Source: Thiothrix caldifontis
GTDB taxonomy: Bacteria > Pseudomonadota > Gammaproteobacteria > Thiotrichales > Thiotrichaceae
DNA length: 64,000 nt
Assembly (NCBI RefSeq): GCF_900107695.1
Contig: NZ_FNQP01000016.1
Span: forward strand, 19,013-83,012
Reading direction: 5' to 3'
Of the stretch, positions 17,572-27,051 are shown one piece after another; the stretch's first letter is position 1; each line of letters begins with the position of its first letter. Made by a program: the position numbers and the translations under genes. Under the pieces are notes generated by a model that had not been told where the DNA came from, made no database searches, and was given only the letters and a program-made list of their open reading frames with translations.

Positions 17572-19620
17572 ATGCAATCCAGCGCCTCACAAGATTTCCT
17601 TACGTCACTGACCCGTCGCAGTGACGTAGCGCTGGCACTGTTGCTGGTCGCTATTATTGCCATGATGATCCTCCCCATGCCTACCTTGGTCATGGATATG
17701 CTGATCGCCTTAAATATGAGCATTGCCATCCTATTAATGATGTTAGGAATTTATATTCCACATCCGTTGGCTATTTCATCGTTCCCCTCCATTCTATTGT
17801 TAACAACACTATTTCGGCTTTCCCTCAGCATTGCCACGACTCGGTTGATCTTGCTGGAAGCGGATGCCGGACACATCATTCAAACCTTTGGCGAATTCGT
17901 GGTCGGTGGTAACTTGATCGTGGGTTTGGTCGTGTTCCTGATTATTACGATTGTCCAGTTTATCGTCATTACCAAAGGTTCCGAACGTATCGCAGAAGTT
18001 AGCGCCCGCTTTTCATTAGATGCCATGCCCGGTAAGCAAATGAGCATCGACAGCGACATGCGTGCAGGTCTGATTACCTTGGCAGATGCTCGTCATCGGC
18101 GCTCCAACCTTGAAAAAGAAAGTCAGTTATACGGCGCATTAGACGGTGCAATGAAATTCGTCAAAGGCGATGCCATTGCTGGTCTGATCATCATCTTAGT
18201 CAATATTCTGGGGGGAATCGCTATCGGCACCATGCAGCGCGGAATGCCAATGGGTGAAGCACTGGAGTTGTATTCAATCCTCACCATTGGGGATGGTCTG
18301 GTATCACAAATTCCAGCACTGTTCATTTCCATTACCTCTGGCATTATTGTCACCCGTGTACGTGGCGAAGATGACACCAACCTTGGTTCTGATATTGGCG
18401 GACAAATACTCGCACAGCCCAGCGCCTTACTCGCAGCGGCAGGTATTGTGGGAGCAATGGGGCTTGTTCCGGGCTTCCCCACGGTCGTTTTCCTGTTTCT
18501 CGCGGTGTTATTAGGCTTCACCGGCATGGCACTACGCAAAGTACAAACCCAAATGGAGTTTGCTGATGCTGAAATCACCACTGTTATCGGTCAACAAGAC
18601 GCAGGAAAAGCCGCTCAACTGGCAGGCGGCGGCAGTGATACCAAATTAGCATTGGAAGAGATGCAACCACTCTCACCTGCCTTGGTGGAATTACCTGCAC
18701 AAGCCAAAAATCTCTTTTCACTGGAAACCTTGAATCAAGACTTCATGCGTATCCGTCGTGACTTCTATCAGGACATGGGTGTACCCCTACCGGGAATTAG
18801 CCTGCGACTTTCAGCTCAATTGAACAGTGACACGTATCAGATTTCCATCCGAGGTGTGCCGGTTGCGCAAGGCAATCTCAAACCAGCAAGCCCCACCGTA
18901 ACTGCCTTACCCACACCACCTGCTGATAAAACCAGTGCTGATTTGGTAACTAATAACGCCCGACCAACTCCCGACAACATCCAGGCAATCAGCTTCCATT
19001 TGGCGTATGTGTTGCGCAAACATGCTTCTGAATTCATTGGTATTCAGGAAATGCACACCCTCTATAACAAACTGGAGCAATCCAGCTACACCGAACTGGT
19101 GCGGGAAGTCCAACGCGCAGTGAATACCCCGAAAACGGTCGATGTGTTCCGCCGTCTACTCAACGAAGGTATTTCCATCCGCGACCTGCGCCAAATCTTG
19201 GGCACATTGGTTGAGTTTGGTGAAATGGAAAAAGACACCAGCATGTTGGCAGAACGGGTACGTATCAGCCTCAAACGCCAGCTTTCTTATACCTTTACCA
19301 ATGGCACAGGCGTCTTACCTGTTTACATGTTCGCCCCCGAAACCGAAAAGCTGCTGCAAAATAGCCTGCGACAAACCCCGAATGGCGTCTTTTTCGCCCT
19401 TGCACCAGAAGCCACCTCACAATTCACCAACGTATTGCATGAACTCGAAACCGAACACGCAAAAGACAAAGTACGCCCAGTCATTCTTACCAGTTTGGAA
19501 TTACGCCGCCATATTCGTCGCCATATTGAAACCAGCTTCCCTGAATTGCCGGTGATCTCTGTGCAGGAACTCACCACGAGTATTTCCTTAAACCCTATTG
19601 GTGAGATCAGGTTAACATGA
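17572..19620 (+). CDS. sctV: T3SS major export gate protein SctV
   Basis: SctV (FlhA/YscV) forms the nonameric cytoplasmic ring that receives substrates and chaperones. The 682-residue protein has an N-terminal membrane domain with about eight helices (about 20-330), including the FHIPEP region. The signature [20 protein letters not shown] lies near 64-83, and [28 protein letters not shown] near 130-160. The C-terminal cytoplasmic domain (about 360-682) has a somewhat long Thr/Pro-rich linker near 425-450. The stop overlaps the sctN start (ATGA). Confidence 0.96.
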   Translation: MQSSASQDFLTSLTRRSDVALALLLVAIIAMMILPMPTLVMDMLIALNMSIAILLMMLGIYIPHPLAISSFPSILLLTTLFRLSLSIATTRLILLEADAGHIIQTFGEFVVGGNLIVGLVVFLIITIVQFIVITKGSERIAEVSARFSLDAMPGKQMSIDSDMRAGLITLADARHRRSNLEKESQLYGALDGAMKFVKGDAIAGLIIILVNILGGIAIGTMQRGMPMGEALELYSILTIGDGLVSQIPALFISITSGIIVTRVRGEDDTNLGSDIGGQILAQPSALLAAAGIVGAMGLVPGFPTVVFLFLAVLLGFTGMALRKVQTQMEFADAEITTVIGQQDAGKAAQLAGGGSDTKLALEEMQPLSPALVELPAQAKNLFSLETLNQDFMRIRRDFYQDMGVPLPGISLRLSAQLNSDTYQISIRGVPVAQGNLKPASPTVTALPTPPADKTSADLVTNNARPTPDNIQAISFHLAYVLRKHASEFIGIQEMHTLYNKLEQSSYTELVREVQRAVNTPKTVDVFRRLLNEGISIRDLRQILGTLVEFGEMEKDTSMLAERVRISLKRQLSYTFTNGTGVLPVYMFAPETEKLLQNSLRQTPNGVFFALAPEATSQFTNVLHELETEHAKDKVRPVILTSLELRRHIRRHIETSFPELPVISVQELTTSISLNPIGEIRLT

Positions 19621-20951
19621 GACCCCGTACCCCACTCAGCCATGTCACCGAGCGCCTGCGCAATAATCTCGAAAAGTGTACGCCACTGGTATTACACGGG
19701 CGCATTGTGCAAGTTACCGGCACGGTAGTCCGTGCCATTGTGCCGCGTGTCAAACTCGGTGAATTGTGTATGTTAAAAAATAGCGGTGATCCGCGTGAGA
19801 TTCCGGCGGAAGTGATCGGTTTTGAGCAAAACATCGCGCTACTTGCCCCGATTGGTGATATGCAAGGCGTTTCAGCACACACACAAGTGATCACCACTGG
19901 CAAAATGCTGGAAGTTGGTGTCGGCGAACACCTCAGAGGCTGTGTTCTGGATGGTATTGGGCGCGTTCAGGAAAACCCAAACCGCACCATGCCCACATTT
20001 ACCGAATATTACCCCATTTACGCCACCCCCCCCGATCCACTCTCTCGCGACCGGGTGAGTGAGCCACTTTCATTAGGGATTCGCTCGATGGATGCATTGA
20101 TCACCTGTGGTATCGGGCAACGTATTGGCGTGTTTGCCGGTGCAGGTGTCGGCAAAAGCTCTTTACTCAGTATGTTGGTGCAACACGCCGATGTCGATGT
20201 TTACGTGGTGGCACTGATTGGCGAACGTGGGCGCGAAGTCCGTGAATTCATGGAAGAAGCCCTCGGCGAAGCGGGGATGCAAAAAACCATCCTCATTGTT
20301 GCCACCTCTGACCGCCCAGCGATTGAGCGCCTCAAAGCCGCCTATGTTGCCACTGCGGTTGCTGAATACTTCCGCGACAAAGGTAATAACGTCTTATTGC
20401 TAATGGACTCGCTCACCCGTTTTGCACGGGCGCAACGCGAAATTGGCTTAGCTGCGGGGGAAGCACCCGCCCGGCGCGGTTTCCCACCATCGGTGTTTTC
20501 CGAACTGCCCAAACTGGTTGAACGCGCAGGCAACTCAGACAAAGGCTCAATCACTGCCTTTTACACCGTGTTGGTGGAAGGCGACGATATGAGCGACCCG
20601 ATTGCGGATGAGGTACGCTCCTTGCTGGATGGGCACATTATGCTGTCACGCGACCTAGCGGCTGGCAATCATTACCCGGCAGTCGACATCCTCGCCAGTC
20701 TGAGCCGTATTATGCCGCAACTGGTTAGCCCCCAGCATCGCGCTGCTGCCGCACATTTGCGTACTTTGCTGGCAAAATACAAAGAAATCGAATTTTTGTT
20801 GCGGGTCGGTGAATACAAACACGGTTCCGACCCATTGGCAGACGAAGCGATCCGCAAAATGGATGAAATTCTGCGCTTCCTCAAACAACCTTCCCACGAA
20901 TATTCCAGTTTTGATGAAACAATCAACTGGCTAATACAATTGGCAGGATAA
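19617..20951 (+). CDS. sctN: T3SS ATPase SctN
   Basis: SctN is the hexameric F1-like ATPase that strips chaperones and unfolds substrates. The 444-residue protein has the Walker A GAGVGKSS at 175-182, a Glu-containing [11 protein letters not shown], and Walker [18 protein letters not shown]. The T3SS/flagellar-type signature is [12 protein letters not shown], and the C-terminal helical domain is present. It is translationally coupled to sctV and followed five bases later by sctO. Confidence 0.97.
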   Translation: MRPRTPLSHVTERLRNNLEKCTPLVLHGRIVQVTGTVVRAIVPRVKLGELCMLKNSGDPREIPAEVIGFEQNIALLAPIGDMQGVSAHTQVITTGKMLEVGVGEHLRGCVLDGIGRVQENPNRTMPTFTEYYPIYATPPDPLSRDRVSEPLSLGIRSMDALITCGIGQRIGVFAGAGVGKSSLLSMLVQHADVDVYVVALIGERGREVREFMEEALGEAGMQKTILIVATSDRPAIERLKAAYVATAVAEYFRDKGNNVLLLMDSLTRFARAQREIGLAAGEAPARRGFPPSVFSELPKLVERAGNSDKGSITAFYTVLVEGDDMSDPIADEVRSLLDGHIMLSRDLAAGNHYPAVDILASLSRIMPQLVSPQHRAAAAHLRTLLAKYKEIEFLLRVGEYKHGSDPLADEAIRKMDEILRFLKQPSHEYSSFDETINWLIQLAG

Positions 20952-20956
20952 TCGTC

Positions 20957-21379
20957 ATGAGCTTAGAACAGTTAAAAACCATTCGTGCCCGCCGTATGGA
21001 ACAACGTTTCATCGAATTACAGGAACAACGCCGTATTTTTCAAACGCATGAACAACAACTGCATGAAAAAGAGCAGCAACTGGTCAACTTTGGACAATGG
21101 CGGCTGGAACATCAGGAAGCCTTGTTTACTAACCTAAAAAATCAGCCATTTGCTCCCCAAATGCTGTTTGAATACCAGAAAAATCTGGACGATTTACGTC
21201 AAGAAGAAGAACGCCTACGCGCTGAACTTGCGGATGCCCAACAAGGCTTGCAAACGGCTGCCGCTCAGGTCCAAACGGCACAGCAGCAGTCCAGCGAGGC
21301 TAACCTGAAACTGGAAAAGCTTAAAGAAATCATTAAAATGCAGGACGATAAAAAGTCCCGCGAAGAGCCTGCTCAATAA
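20957..21379 (+). CDS. sctO: T3SS ATPase stalk protein SctO (YscO family)
   Basis: This 140-residue protein is almost wholly a charged, Gln/Glu-rich coiled coil (about 5-135), as expected for SctO/FliJ, which rotates in the SctN hexamer pore and contacts SctV. It follows sctN directly, the usual order. Its 3' 47 bases overlap, tail to tail, with the last codons of sctL on the other strand. No sctP (needle-length ruler) gene follows it, unlike in ysc operons. Confidence 0.85.
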   Translation: MSLEQLKTIRARRMEQRFIELQEQRRIFQTHEQQLHEKEQQLVNFGQWRLEHQEALFTNLKNQPFAPQMLFEYQKNLDDLRQEEERLRAELADAQQGLQTAAAQVQTAQQQSSEANLKLEKLKEIIKMQDDKKSREEPAQ

Positions 21380-21950
21380 TCTGCATTTGCTGTTCCAGAC
21401 TCGCATTCACAATCCCCAGATCCGATTCCAGAATACAGCCATCCACCGCCACTTGGTCATCACCGACCACTTCCAGACTGGTAAAGCGATGCGGAATCGC
21501 ATCCAATTGCTCCGAAATTGTTGTCTGCATTTGTGGGTGAACCCTAACCAACAGCTTATGACTGCCCCGTACTAACTCCAAACCGCCCAATACCGCTTGC
21601 CGAACCCGCTCTTCCTGATCAAAACCGGCAATCACTTTACGCACAGCACCTGTTACTAATTCCACCAATTCGCCTTCCAGCGCCATCAGAGTGTCATTGA
21701 CCCGCCCAGTAAATAACACCATTTTCTCGGCAGCTTCTTGGTTGGCACGCTCCCGCCCCTGTTCTAATCCTCGCTTGATGGAACGCCCCAACGCTACCGA
21801 CATGATTTCTTCACGCTGACGGTGGCGGTGCTCCAGATCAAAAGCCAAGCGTTCATACGCAACCAACTCTTCGTAATCTTCAGCTTTTAGTACTTTCTGA
21901 CCGGCACGCAGTTGCGCCTCTACTGGCTTAATTGAAAAGAATTTTGCCAT
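21333..21950 (-). CDS. sctL: T3SS ATPase regulator/stator SctL (YscL/HrpE family)
   Basis: SctL (FliH homologue) links the ATPase to the sorting platform and restrains its activity. The 205-residue product has an N-terminal KFFSIKPVEAQLRAGQKVLK typical of the family and a charged central coiled coil. The C-terminal domain resembles the V/F-type ATPase E subunit (LVRVHPQMQTTISEQL, DGCILESDLGIVNASLEQQM). It starts inside the 3' end of sctK and ends inside the 3' end of sctO, so transcription here collides with the sctV-N-O operon. Confidence 0.87.
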   Translation of the reverse strand: MAKFFSIKPVEAQLRAGQKVLKAEDYEELVAYERLAFDLEHRHRQREEIMSVALGRSIKRGLEQGRERANQEAAEKMVLFTGRVNDTLMALEGELVELVTGAVRKVIAGFDQEERVRQAVLGGLELVRGSHKLLVRVHPQMQTTISEQLDAIPHRFTSLEVVGDDQVAVDGCILESDLGIVNASLEQQMQIIEQALRGTFYRPAF

Positions 21951-22623
21951 CGCGGCTGACCCCCATTTTGATTTCTATTGCCACTTTTTGTACCAAAACG
22001 GCACATTCAGCAGCTTGTGTTTCTAATACCTGACCACATTTCGCGTAACGTTTCCACAACACATAATATTCGCGCTCCAACTTATAGACCAAACGTTTCC
22101 AAAAAGCAGGAGGATAACCCGCAAAGGCAGCACGCAAACACAACATGCCCGCCAATACAAAACGCTTTTTCAAGCCCATATGCTGAGGAAACGTAATAGA
22201 TGTGCTGATGTTATGCGTTAACAGGGGGGCGCGTTGTTGTAAAAAACGGTAAAGGTCATCCCCAAGCAAACGTTGGGTTTTGATAATATCTTCACGAGTG
22301 ACAATCCTACGCAATAATTGAAAATGAAAGACTGCACCAAGATACAAAATTAATTGCCCTAACTCTTGTCCGCGCCATAAAGCTAAGCGTGTGATGGGCT
22401 TACTGAAATCAAAAAACACACTGTCATGCAAACCAAGACGCTGCATCATATGCCGCAATAAACGACTTTCTCCACGAACTTGACCAAAGAGTGCTTGCAT
22501 GACTTTGCCGTCTGGCATGGTCGCCAGCCAACTCGGATGAATATAGGAATCAGGGCGAAAATTAAACCGCCACACTGCCTGTGAAAATTCGTCAGTAATA
22601 TCGAAATGATTGGAAATACTCAT
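21928..22623 (-). CDS. sctK: T3SS sorting-platform protein SctK (YscK family)
   Basis: This 231-residue protein matches the YscK type: an N-terminal FNFRPDSYIHPSWL segment and a largely helical body rich in aromatic and basic residues. SctK connects the SctQ pods to the SctD ring. Sequence conservation in this family is weak, but the overlap with sctL (23 bp) reproduces the ysc K-L order. This K-L pair is separated from the C-to-J operon by the whole Q-to-O arm. Confidence 0.75.
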   Translation of the reverse strand: MSISNHFDITDEFSQAVWRFNFRPDSYIHPSWLATMPDGKVMQALFGQVRGESRLLRHMMQRLGLHDSVFFDFSKPITRLALWRGQELGQLILYLGAVFHFQLLRRIVTREDIIKTQRLLGDDLYRFLQQRAPLLTHNISTSITFPQHMGLKKRFVLAGMLCLRAAFAGYPPAFWKRLVYKLEREYYVLWKRYAKCGQVLETQAAECAVLVQKVAIEIKMGVSRDGKILFN

Positions 22624-22715
22624 GATGCCAACATTTTTTTAACTATACTGACATTATTGCCTGCCCATATACAACTAAACAGGCATTTCCTGACAAAACC
22701 ACTCACTTGCCTGAA

Positions 22716-23210
22716 TCAGCGGTAGCCCAATCCCGTTACTTGCTTGTGCAACTTCGCATTTTCATCACTCAAATGGCGCACCAAGAAATCTAGGCTACGT
22801 ACCACAAATTCTAATAAATTGGTCGCAATGTAAGGTTCTTCGATACGAATGCGGTTATACATCTGGCGGTTAATTTCCAGCAAACGCACCCCACTGCGTC
22901 GAGCTTTCAGGCGCACGGTACGTGGCTGGCGATCGAAAAAAGACATTTCTCCCACCAAACTGCCAGGATTTAACTGACCCACTTCAAACTCGCGTTCACC
23001 ATCGACTTGCAACAACTTAACAGCGCCACCGATCACCAGATAAAAACGGTCACTGATTTCGCCAATATCCGCGACAATCTCTTGCGACCCCAGCTCACGC
23101 AGCCGGGTGTAACGAATAAATTTGAGCACCTCATCATCCGTTAGTGCAGCGCAAAACTCAGGACAGGTATCTTTAACCTGCTCCAGCAGGGGAGAACTAG
23201 CATTATTCAT
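22716..23210 (-). CDS. Cyclic nucleotide-binding domain protein (Crp-like sensor domain, no HTH)
   Basis: The product from the ATG at 23208-23210 (164 residues) has a Crp-type cNMP-binding domain. The beta-roll is IVADIGEISDRFYLVIGGAVKLL and the phosphate-binding cassette PGSLVGEMSFFDRQPRTVRL. A C-terminal helix (LVRHLSDENAKLHKQVTG) follows. It has no DNA-binding helix-turn-helix, so it is not a classical transcription factor. An open frame extends to 23327, but that would run over the ibaG start and the promoter. Its relation to the T3SS beside it is unknown. Confidence 0.75.
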   Translation of the reverse strand: MNNASSPLLEQVKDTCPEFCAALTDDEVLKFIRYTRLRELGSQEIVADIGEISDRFYLVIGGAVKLLQVDGEREFEVGQLNPGSLVGEMSFFDRQPRTVRLKARRSGVRLLEINRQMYNRIRIEEPYIATNLLEFVVRSLDFLVRHLSDENAKLHKQVTGLGYR

Positions 23211-23241
23211 GGGGATTGATCCGCTTAAACTAAATGCCTGT

Positions 23242-23270
23242 ATTATACGCGCAGAAATAAGCGTTGTCGG
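23242..23270 (-). promoter_or_regulatory. Sigma-70-type promoter for the cyclic nucleotide-binding gene
   Basis: On the minus strand, CCGACA (23265-23270) and a perfect TATAAT (23242-23247) are 17 bases apart, 31 bases before the ATG at 23210. A second TATAAT lies at 23282-23287 on the plus strand before ibaG but lacks a clear -35 partner. Assigned by eye. Confidence 0.4.
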
Positions 23271-23319
23271 CAGGTACAGCGTATAATCACGCAATTTACC
23301 CTTAACAGGAGCCTCTTCT

Positions 23320-23556
23320 ATGAGCATTACTAATGACGCAGTTGCCGCCTTAATTCAAGCACATATCCCCGATGCACAAGTCACTATTCAGGGTGACGGC
23401 TACAAGTATGAAGCCGATGTTATCAGTGACGTTTTTGCAGGCTTGAATACCCTCAAACGTCATCAACTGGTTTACGCGGCGGTTAATGATGCGATTACCG
23501 CAGGCCAGCTCCATGCGCTCACCATTCGTGCGAAAACACCGGCGGAAGTCGCCTAA
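23320..23556 (+). CDS. ibaG: BolA family protein IbaG
   Basis: This 78-residue BolA-fold protein has the core VTIQGDGYKYEADVISDVFAGLNTLKRHQLVYAAV with the conserved His in KRHQ. IbaG/YrbA proteins bind [2Fe-2S] clusters with monothiol glutaredoxins and are linked to acid stress. It lies one base before the LOG-family gene (stop and next ATG share TAATGG), so the two are likely co-transcribed. The usual neighbour murA is not here. Confidence 0.85.
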   Translation: MSITNDAVAALIQAHIPDAQVTIQGDGYKYEADVISDVFAGLNTLKRHQLVYAAVNDAITAGQLHALTIRAKTPAEVA

Positions 23557-24281
23557 TGGATGCGAAAACCCGTACCCAACACCCGGTACTGCAACCCATC
23601 AGTGACAAGGAGCTGGCACGCGAGAGCTGGAAAATTTTCCAGATCATGGGGGAATTTGTGGACGGGTTTGAACGCCTTGCCCACTTACGCCCTTCGGTCA
23701 GCATCTTCGGCTCGGCACGTACTCCACCGGCTGACCCGCTGTATCACTTAACCGAAACCATTGCTCACAAACTATCAGATGCAGGGTTTGCCGTCGTCAG
23801 TGGTGGTGGCCCCGGTTTGATGGAAGCAGCCAATAAAGGTGCGCAGCAAGGTAAATCCCCTAGCATTGGTTTGAATATTCAGCTTCCGCACGAACAACAC
23901 TCCAATCCTTATCAGGATATTTCCTTGTATTTCCGGCATTTCTTTTCACGCAAAGTGATGTTCGTAAAACATGCCTCTGCCTATGTGGTGATGCCCGGTG
24001 GTTTTGGGACGCTGGATGAATTGGCGGAAATCCTGACCTTGGTACAAACCGCTAAAACCCGTAAAATACCCATCGTGCTGGTACATACGTCCTTTTGGGA
24101 AGGCTTGGTCGGATGGTTCAAGCACACCTTGGTAAAACAAGGTACAATTTCAGCGGAAGATTTGGATCTGTTTGTCCTGCTGGATGACGCAGATGCTATC
24201 GTCGATCATATTTTCGGTTATTACGAACGCGCGATATCGGGGCCATCCGCAGAAGAACGCGCTAAATTCATGGAGTTATAA
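23556..24281 (+). CDS. LOG family protein (TIGR00730 Rossmann-fold nucleotide-binding)
   Basis: This 241-residue protein has the LOG-family motif PGGFGTLDELAE near residues 147-158. The upstream block VSGGGPGLMEAANKGAQQG (about 86-104) also fits. LOG proteins cleave ribose-5-phosphate from nucleoside monophosphates; LONELY GUY members release cytokinins in plants and some bacteria, and others are nucleotide nucleosidases. The N-terminal extension of about 40 residues resembles the larger bacterial subgroup. It is followed five bases later by the DUF2782 gene. Confidence 0.82.
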   Translation: MDAKTRTQHPVLQPISDKELARESWKIFQIMGEFVDGFERLAHLRPSVSIFGSARTPPADPLYHLTETIAHKLSDAGFAVVSGGGPGLMEAANKGAQQGKSPSIGLNIQLPHEQHSNPYQDISLYFRHFFSRKVMFVKHASAYVVMPGGFGTLDELAEILTLVQTAKTRKIPIVLVHTSFWEGLVGWFKHTLVKQGTISAEDLDLFVLLDDADAIVDHIFGYYERAISGPSAEERAKFMEL

Positions 24282-24286
24282 AAACA

Positions 24287-24595
24287 ATGACAACAAAATA
24301 CTGGCTAACACTGCCACTCATCGCGTTATTGACGGCGACAGCTCATGCAGATGAAGCCACCACTGATGCTGACGTTGCCAACAAATTAAAGATGGAAACG
24401 ATCCGTGTCACCGATAATTTCGGCACGATTGAAGAAGAGCGCGTGCAAGCCATGCGTACTGAAATCCGCTATGTGCCAACTGATGGTGAAGGTGGTTATA
24501 ACCTAGTCGATTCCGTTAGCTCTCAAGGCAAAAGCCAGAATGCGCACCAAAATCGGGATATGATGATTCCAAGTTGGAACCTATTCTCTTGGTAA
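24287..24595 (+). CDS. DUF2782 family periplasmic protein
   Basis: This 102-residue protein has a signal peptide (hydrophobic 6-19, cleavage near AHA/DEA). Its body is small and basic-acidic, ending in MMIPSWNLFSW. That ending, with VRTEIRYVPT-like and YNLVD segments, fits DUF2782, a gammaproteobacterial family of unknown function often found beside homoserine kinase genes, as here. It is probably exported and is in an operon with the genes on both sides. Confidence 0.65.
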   Translation: MTTKYWLTLPLIALLTATAHADEATTDADVANKLKMETIRVTDNFGTIEEERVQAMRTEIRYVPTDGEGGYNLVDSVSSQGKSQNAHQNRDMMIPSWNLFSW

Positions 24596-24599
24596 ATGC

Positions 24600-25751
24600 A
24601 TGTCAGTTTATACCCCCGTCAGCCGCTCTGAGTTGGAAACCTTTCTGAATGAATACCCTGTCGGAGCATTGACGGATTATGCGGGTATCAGTGCTGGTGT
24701 CGAAAATACCAACTTCTTCGTCACCACGACGCTGGGAGAGTTTGTGCTTACCCTGTTTGAGCATCATACACCGACAGAACTTGGTTACTTTCTGGCATTG
24801 ATGCGGCACTGGGCAGATGCGGGCATTCCTGTTGCCCGCCCTATACCTAACCATAGCGGACAATTACTCAGCCAACTAAAGGGCAAACCTGCCGCGCTGG
24901 TAGTACGCTTAAATGGTCAACACATTGACGAGCCAACGCCTGCGCAATGTGCCGAACTCGGTACATGGCTGGCTCACATGCATATCGCCGGGCAAACGTT
25001 CCTACAACAACGCTCCCCAGACCGAGGGCATGAATGGCGAGTACAAACAGCCTCCCGCTTATTACCACGCTTGGATACCGAAAATGCAACCCTGCTACAA
25101 GCGGAAATCACTTTTCAACAAACCATCCCGTTTGCACAACTACCCAGCGGAACCGTGCACGCCGATCTATTCCGCGACAATGTATTGTTCCATGACGGAC
25201 AGGTGAGTGGGATTCTGGATGTGTACTTTGCTTGCTACGATAGCTGGTTATATGACTTAGCCATCGTGATGAATGACTGGTGTTGCCATGCCGATGGCTC
25301 ATTGGATAACGCACGGGCACTCGCTTGTATTAGCGCTTATCAAAGCGTGCGCCCTTGGGAACCCCTTGAGCAACGTTACTGGCTTGGCTTATTACGTGCT
25401 GCTACTTTGCGTTTCTGGCTCTCACGCTTGGATGCAACCTTAAACCCACGGACAGGTGATATGATTTTGCAGAAAGACCCTGCGGAATTTCGCAACAAAC
25501 TGCTGCACCGTATTGCTGCTGCCTCAGTAAGCGTTGATGCACGACGACTACTTTGCCCATTGCCGGTTATTCGCGTACAGGAAGCCTGTGAAAATCTGCC
25601 TGCGGGTGTCAGCATTACCGCCATTTGCACCGATCCTGGTGCTTTGCATGATATTCCTGCATGGGCGCGTATTCACGGGCATACGGTACTTGACACCCGC
25701 AGTGAAGGGCGTGAATACACTATCGTGCTACAAACGGGGCAGGCAATATGA
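24600..25751 (+). CDS. thrB: Homoserine kinase (ThrB, APH-fold) fused to a TusA-like sulfurtransferase domain
   Basis: Residues 1-305 form an aminoglycoside-phosphotransferase-fold homoserine kinase, which makes O-phosphohomoserine for threonine. It has the GVENTNFF ATP-site loop (33-40), the catalytic loop HADLFRDN (187-194) and the Mg-binding DVYFACYDSWLYDLA. The normal family length is about 315-320. Residues 311-380 are an extra TusA/SirA-like domain with the sulfur-carrier motif VDARRLLCPLPVIR (Cys319-Pro-x-Pro). The join is in frame in one 383-residue product, with no intervening start codon context. The start lies four bases after the DUF2782 stop; the stop overlaps the next gene (ATGA). 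Confidence 0.87.
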   Translation: MSVYTPVSRSELETFLNEYPVGALTDYAGISAGVENTNFFVTTTLGEFVLTLFEHHTPTELGYFLALMRHWADAGIPVARPIPNHSGQLLSQLKGKPAALVVRLNGQHIDEPTPAQCAELGTWLAHMHIAGQTFLQQRSPDRGHEWRVQTASRLLPRLDTENATLLQAEITFQQTIPFAQLPSGTVHADLFRDNVLFHDGQVSGILDVYFACYDSWLYDLAIVMNDWCCHADGSLDNARALACISAYQSVRPWEPLEQRYWLGLLRAATLRFWLSRLDATLNPRTGDMILQKDPAEFRNKLLHRIAAASVSVDARRLLCPLPVIRVQEACENLPAGVSITAICTDPGALHDIPAWARIHGHTVLDTRSEGREYTIVLQTGQAI

Positions 25752-26911
25752 GCGGACACCATCACACCTTGGCCGATACGCCCACCGAGGACAACAGCCG
25801 CAAAGCCGTCACCCAGCGCGTCGCATTCGTCGGCATGGGCGTGAATCTGTTTCTGGTAATTACGCAAATCATTGGCGGTATCCTCACCCACTCCCAAGCA
25901 TTGGTTGCCGATGCTATGCACACGCTTTCCGATTTGATCGGCGATGTGGTTGTGCTAGTTGCCGCCCACCATGCAGGCAAAGCCGCCGATGCCAATCACC
26001 CTTACGGGCATGGGCGCATCGAAACGCTGGCAACGGTTATTCTCGGTTTATTGCTGGGTGGTGTCGCTGCGGTCATTTTCCTGCAAGCATGGGATCGTTT
26101 AACAGGTCATTCACCGTTAATCACACCTGAGCCATGGGCGATGGCTATCGCGGCACTCGCTATTATCGGCAAGGAAGGCTTATACCATTACACCGTGCAT
26201 ATTGCTAAGCGCATCAGCTCGCCAATGCTCAAAGCCAGTGCCTGGCATCACCGCTCGGATGCGATTTCATCTGTCTTAGTACTATTGGCAATTGGTGGAG
26301 CACAACTAGGCTACCCTTGGTTGGATTCAGCGGCAGCTATAGTGGTTGCGGCGATGATTTTTTACATGGCAATCCAACTGATTCTGGAAAGTACCAGCGA
26401 ATTGGTAGATACCGGACTCGACACACAAGAAGTACAAGAGATCCGTGACTTCATCTATACCATCAACGGTGTGGAAAATGTTCACCTATTACGTACCCGC
26501 CGCATGGGTGGGCGCGTATTAGCCGATGTGCATTTGCAAGTCGATGGGCGCATCAGCGTATCTGAAGGGCATCATATCGGTGAAACGGTGATGTACCGTC
26601 TACGCCGCCAGTTTCCAATTATCAGTGATGTCATTATTCATATTGACCCTGAAGATGACGAGACCGCACACCCTTGCAAAAACCTACCTTCACGGGCGGA
26701 CTTACTGGTGCAATTGCAAGCACTGCCAGCGGCTACGGCATTACTCCCCAGCATTGACGCCCTCACCTTGCACTACAACGGCGGAAAACTGCAACTGGAA
26801 ATCGTGTTAACGGAAACCCCCAGTGTTGATGCACTTAACGCCTTTAAACAAGCCAGCACCAGCATCCCGACGATTGAAGAAATTCAATTTTTCACTAAAT
26901 TAGTGCATTAA
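25748..26911 (+). CDS. Cation diffusion facilitator family transporter
   Basis: This 387-residue inner-membrane exporter of divalent metals (Zn, Fe, Cd, Co or Mn) exchanges them for protons. The His-rich N-terminus (GHHHTL) precedes six helices. The metal site is formed by DAMHTLSD in helix 2 and WHHRSD in helix 5, so helix 2 carries D and D/H ligands and helix 5 an HxxxD. The cytoplasmic dimerisation domain follows (about 215-290), with an additional C-terminal segment of about 90 residues. It is coupled to thrB by a 4 bp overlap. Confidence 0.9.
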   Translation: MSGHHHTLADTPTEDNSRKAVTQRVAFVGMGVNLFLVITQIIGGILTHSQALVADAMHTLSDLIGDVVVLVAAHHAGKAADANHPYGHGRIETLATVILGLLLGGVAAVIFLQAWDRLTGHSPLITPEPWAMAIAALAIIGKEGLYHYTVHIAKRISSPMLKASAWHHRSDAISSVLVLLAIGGAQLGYPWLDSAAAIVVAAMIFYMAIQLILESTSELVDTGLDTQEVQEIRDFIYTINGVENVHLLRTRRMGGRVLADVHLQVDGRISVSEGHHIGETVMYRLRRQFPIISDVIIHIDPEDDETAHPCKNLPSRADLLVQLQALPAATALLPSIDALTLHYNGGKLQLEIVLTETPSVDALNAFKQASTSIPTIEEIQFFTKLVH

Positions 26912-26921
26912 TATCACTGAA

Positions 26922-26938
26922 AGCACCAAATTGTCGCA
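26922..26938 (+). promoter_or_regulatory. Candidate NtrC-binding site upstream of glnN
   Basis: The 17 bp AGCACCAAATTGTCGCA matches the enterobacterial NtrC site TGCACCAAAATGGTGCA at 13 of 17 positions (mismatches at 1, 10, 13 and 14). Its centre lies about 85 bp before the transcription start predicted from the sigma-54 promoter downstream. The window also encodes NtrBC. Confidence 0.4.
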
Positions 26939-26988
26939 TAAGTTCTGCTCTCTTTTTACAAAGGATGGCGTTGTAAGGATTTTTTTCA

Positions 26989-27004
26989 TGGCACAAAAAT
27001 TGCA
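26989..27004 (+). promoter_or_regulatory. Sigma-54 promoter of glnN
   Basis: TGGCAC-N5-TTGCA is a perfect match to the RpoN -24/-12 consensus with correct GG to GC spacing. It predicts transcription from about 27015, 37 bases before the glnN ATG. An NtrC-like site lies upstream. Confidence 0.8.
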
Positions 27005-27051
27005 TTTGAAGCCTATTATTTCTGATTTATCGCATTGAACGAGGTTAATAG

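Noticed and set aside
23282..23287. TATAAT box before ibaG as a complete promoter
   Set aside because: The nearest TTGTCG is only 12 bases upstream, too close for a -35, and nothing fits at 16-18 bases.
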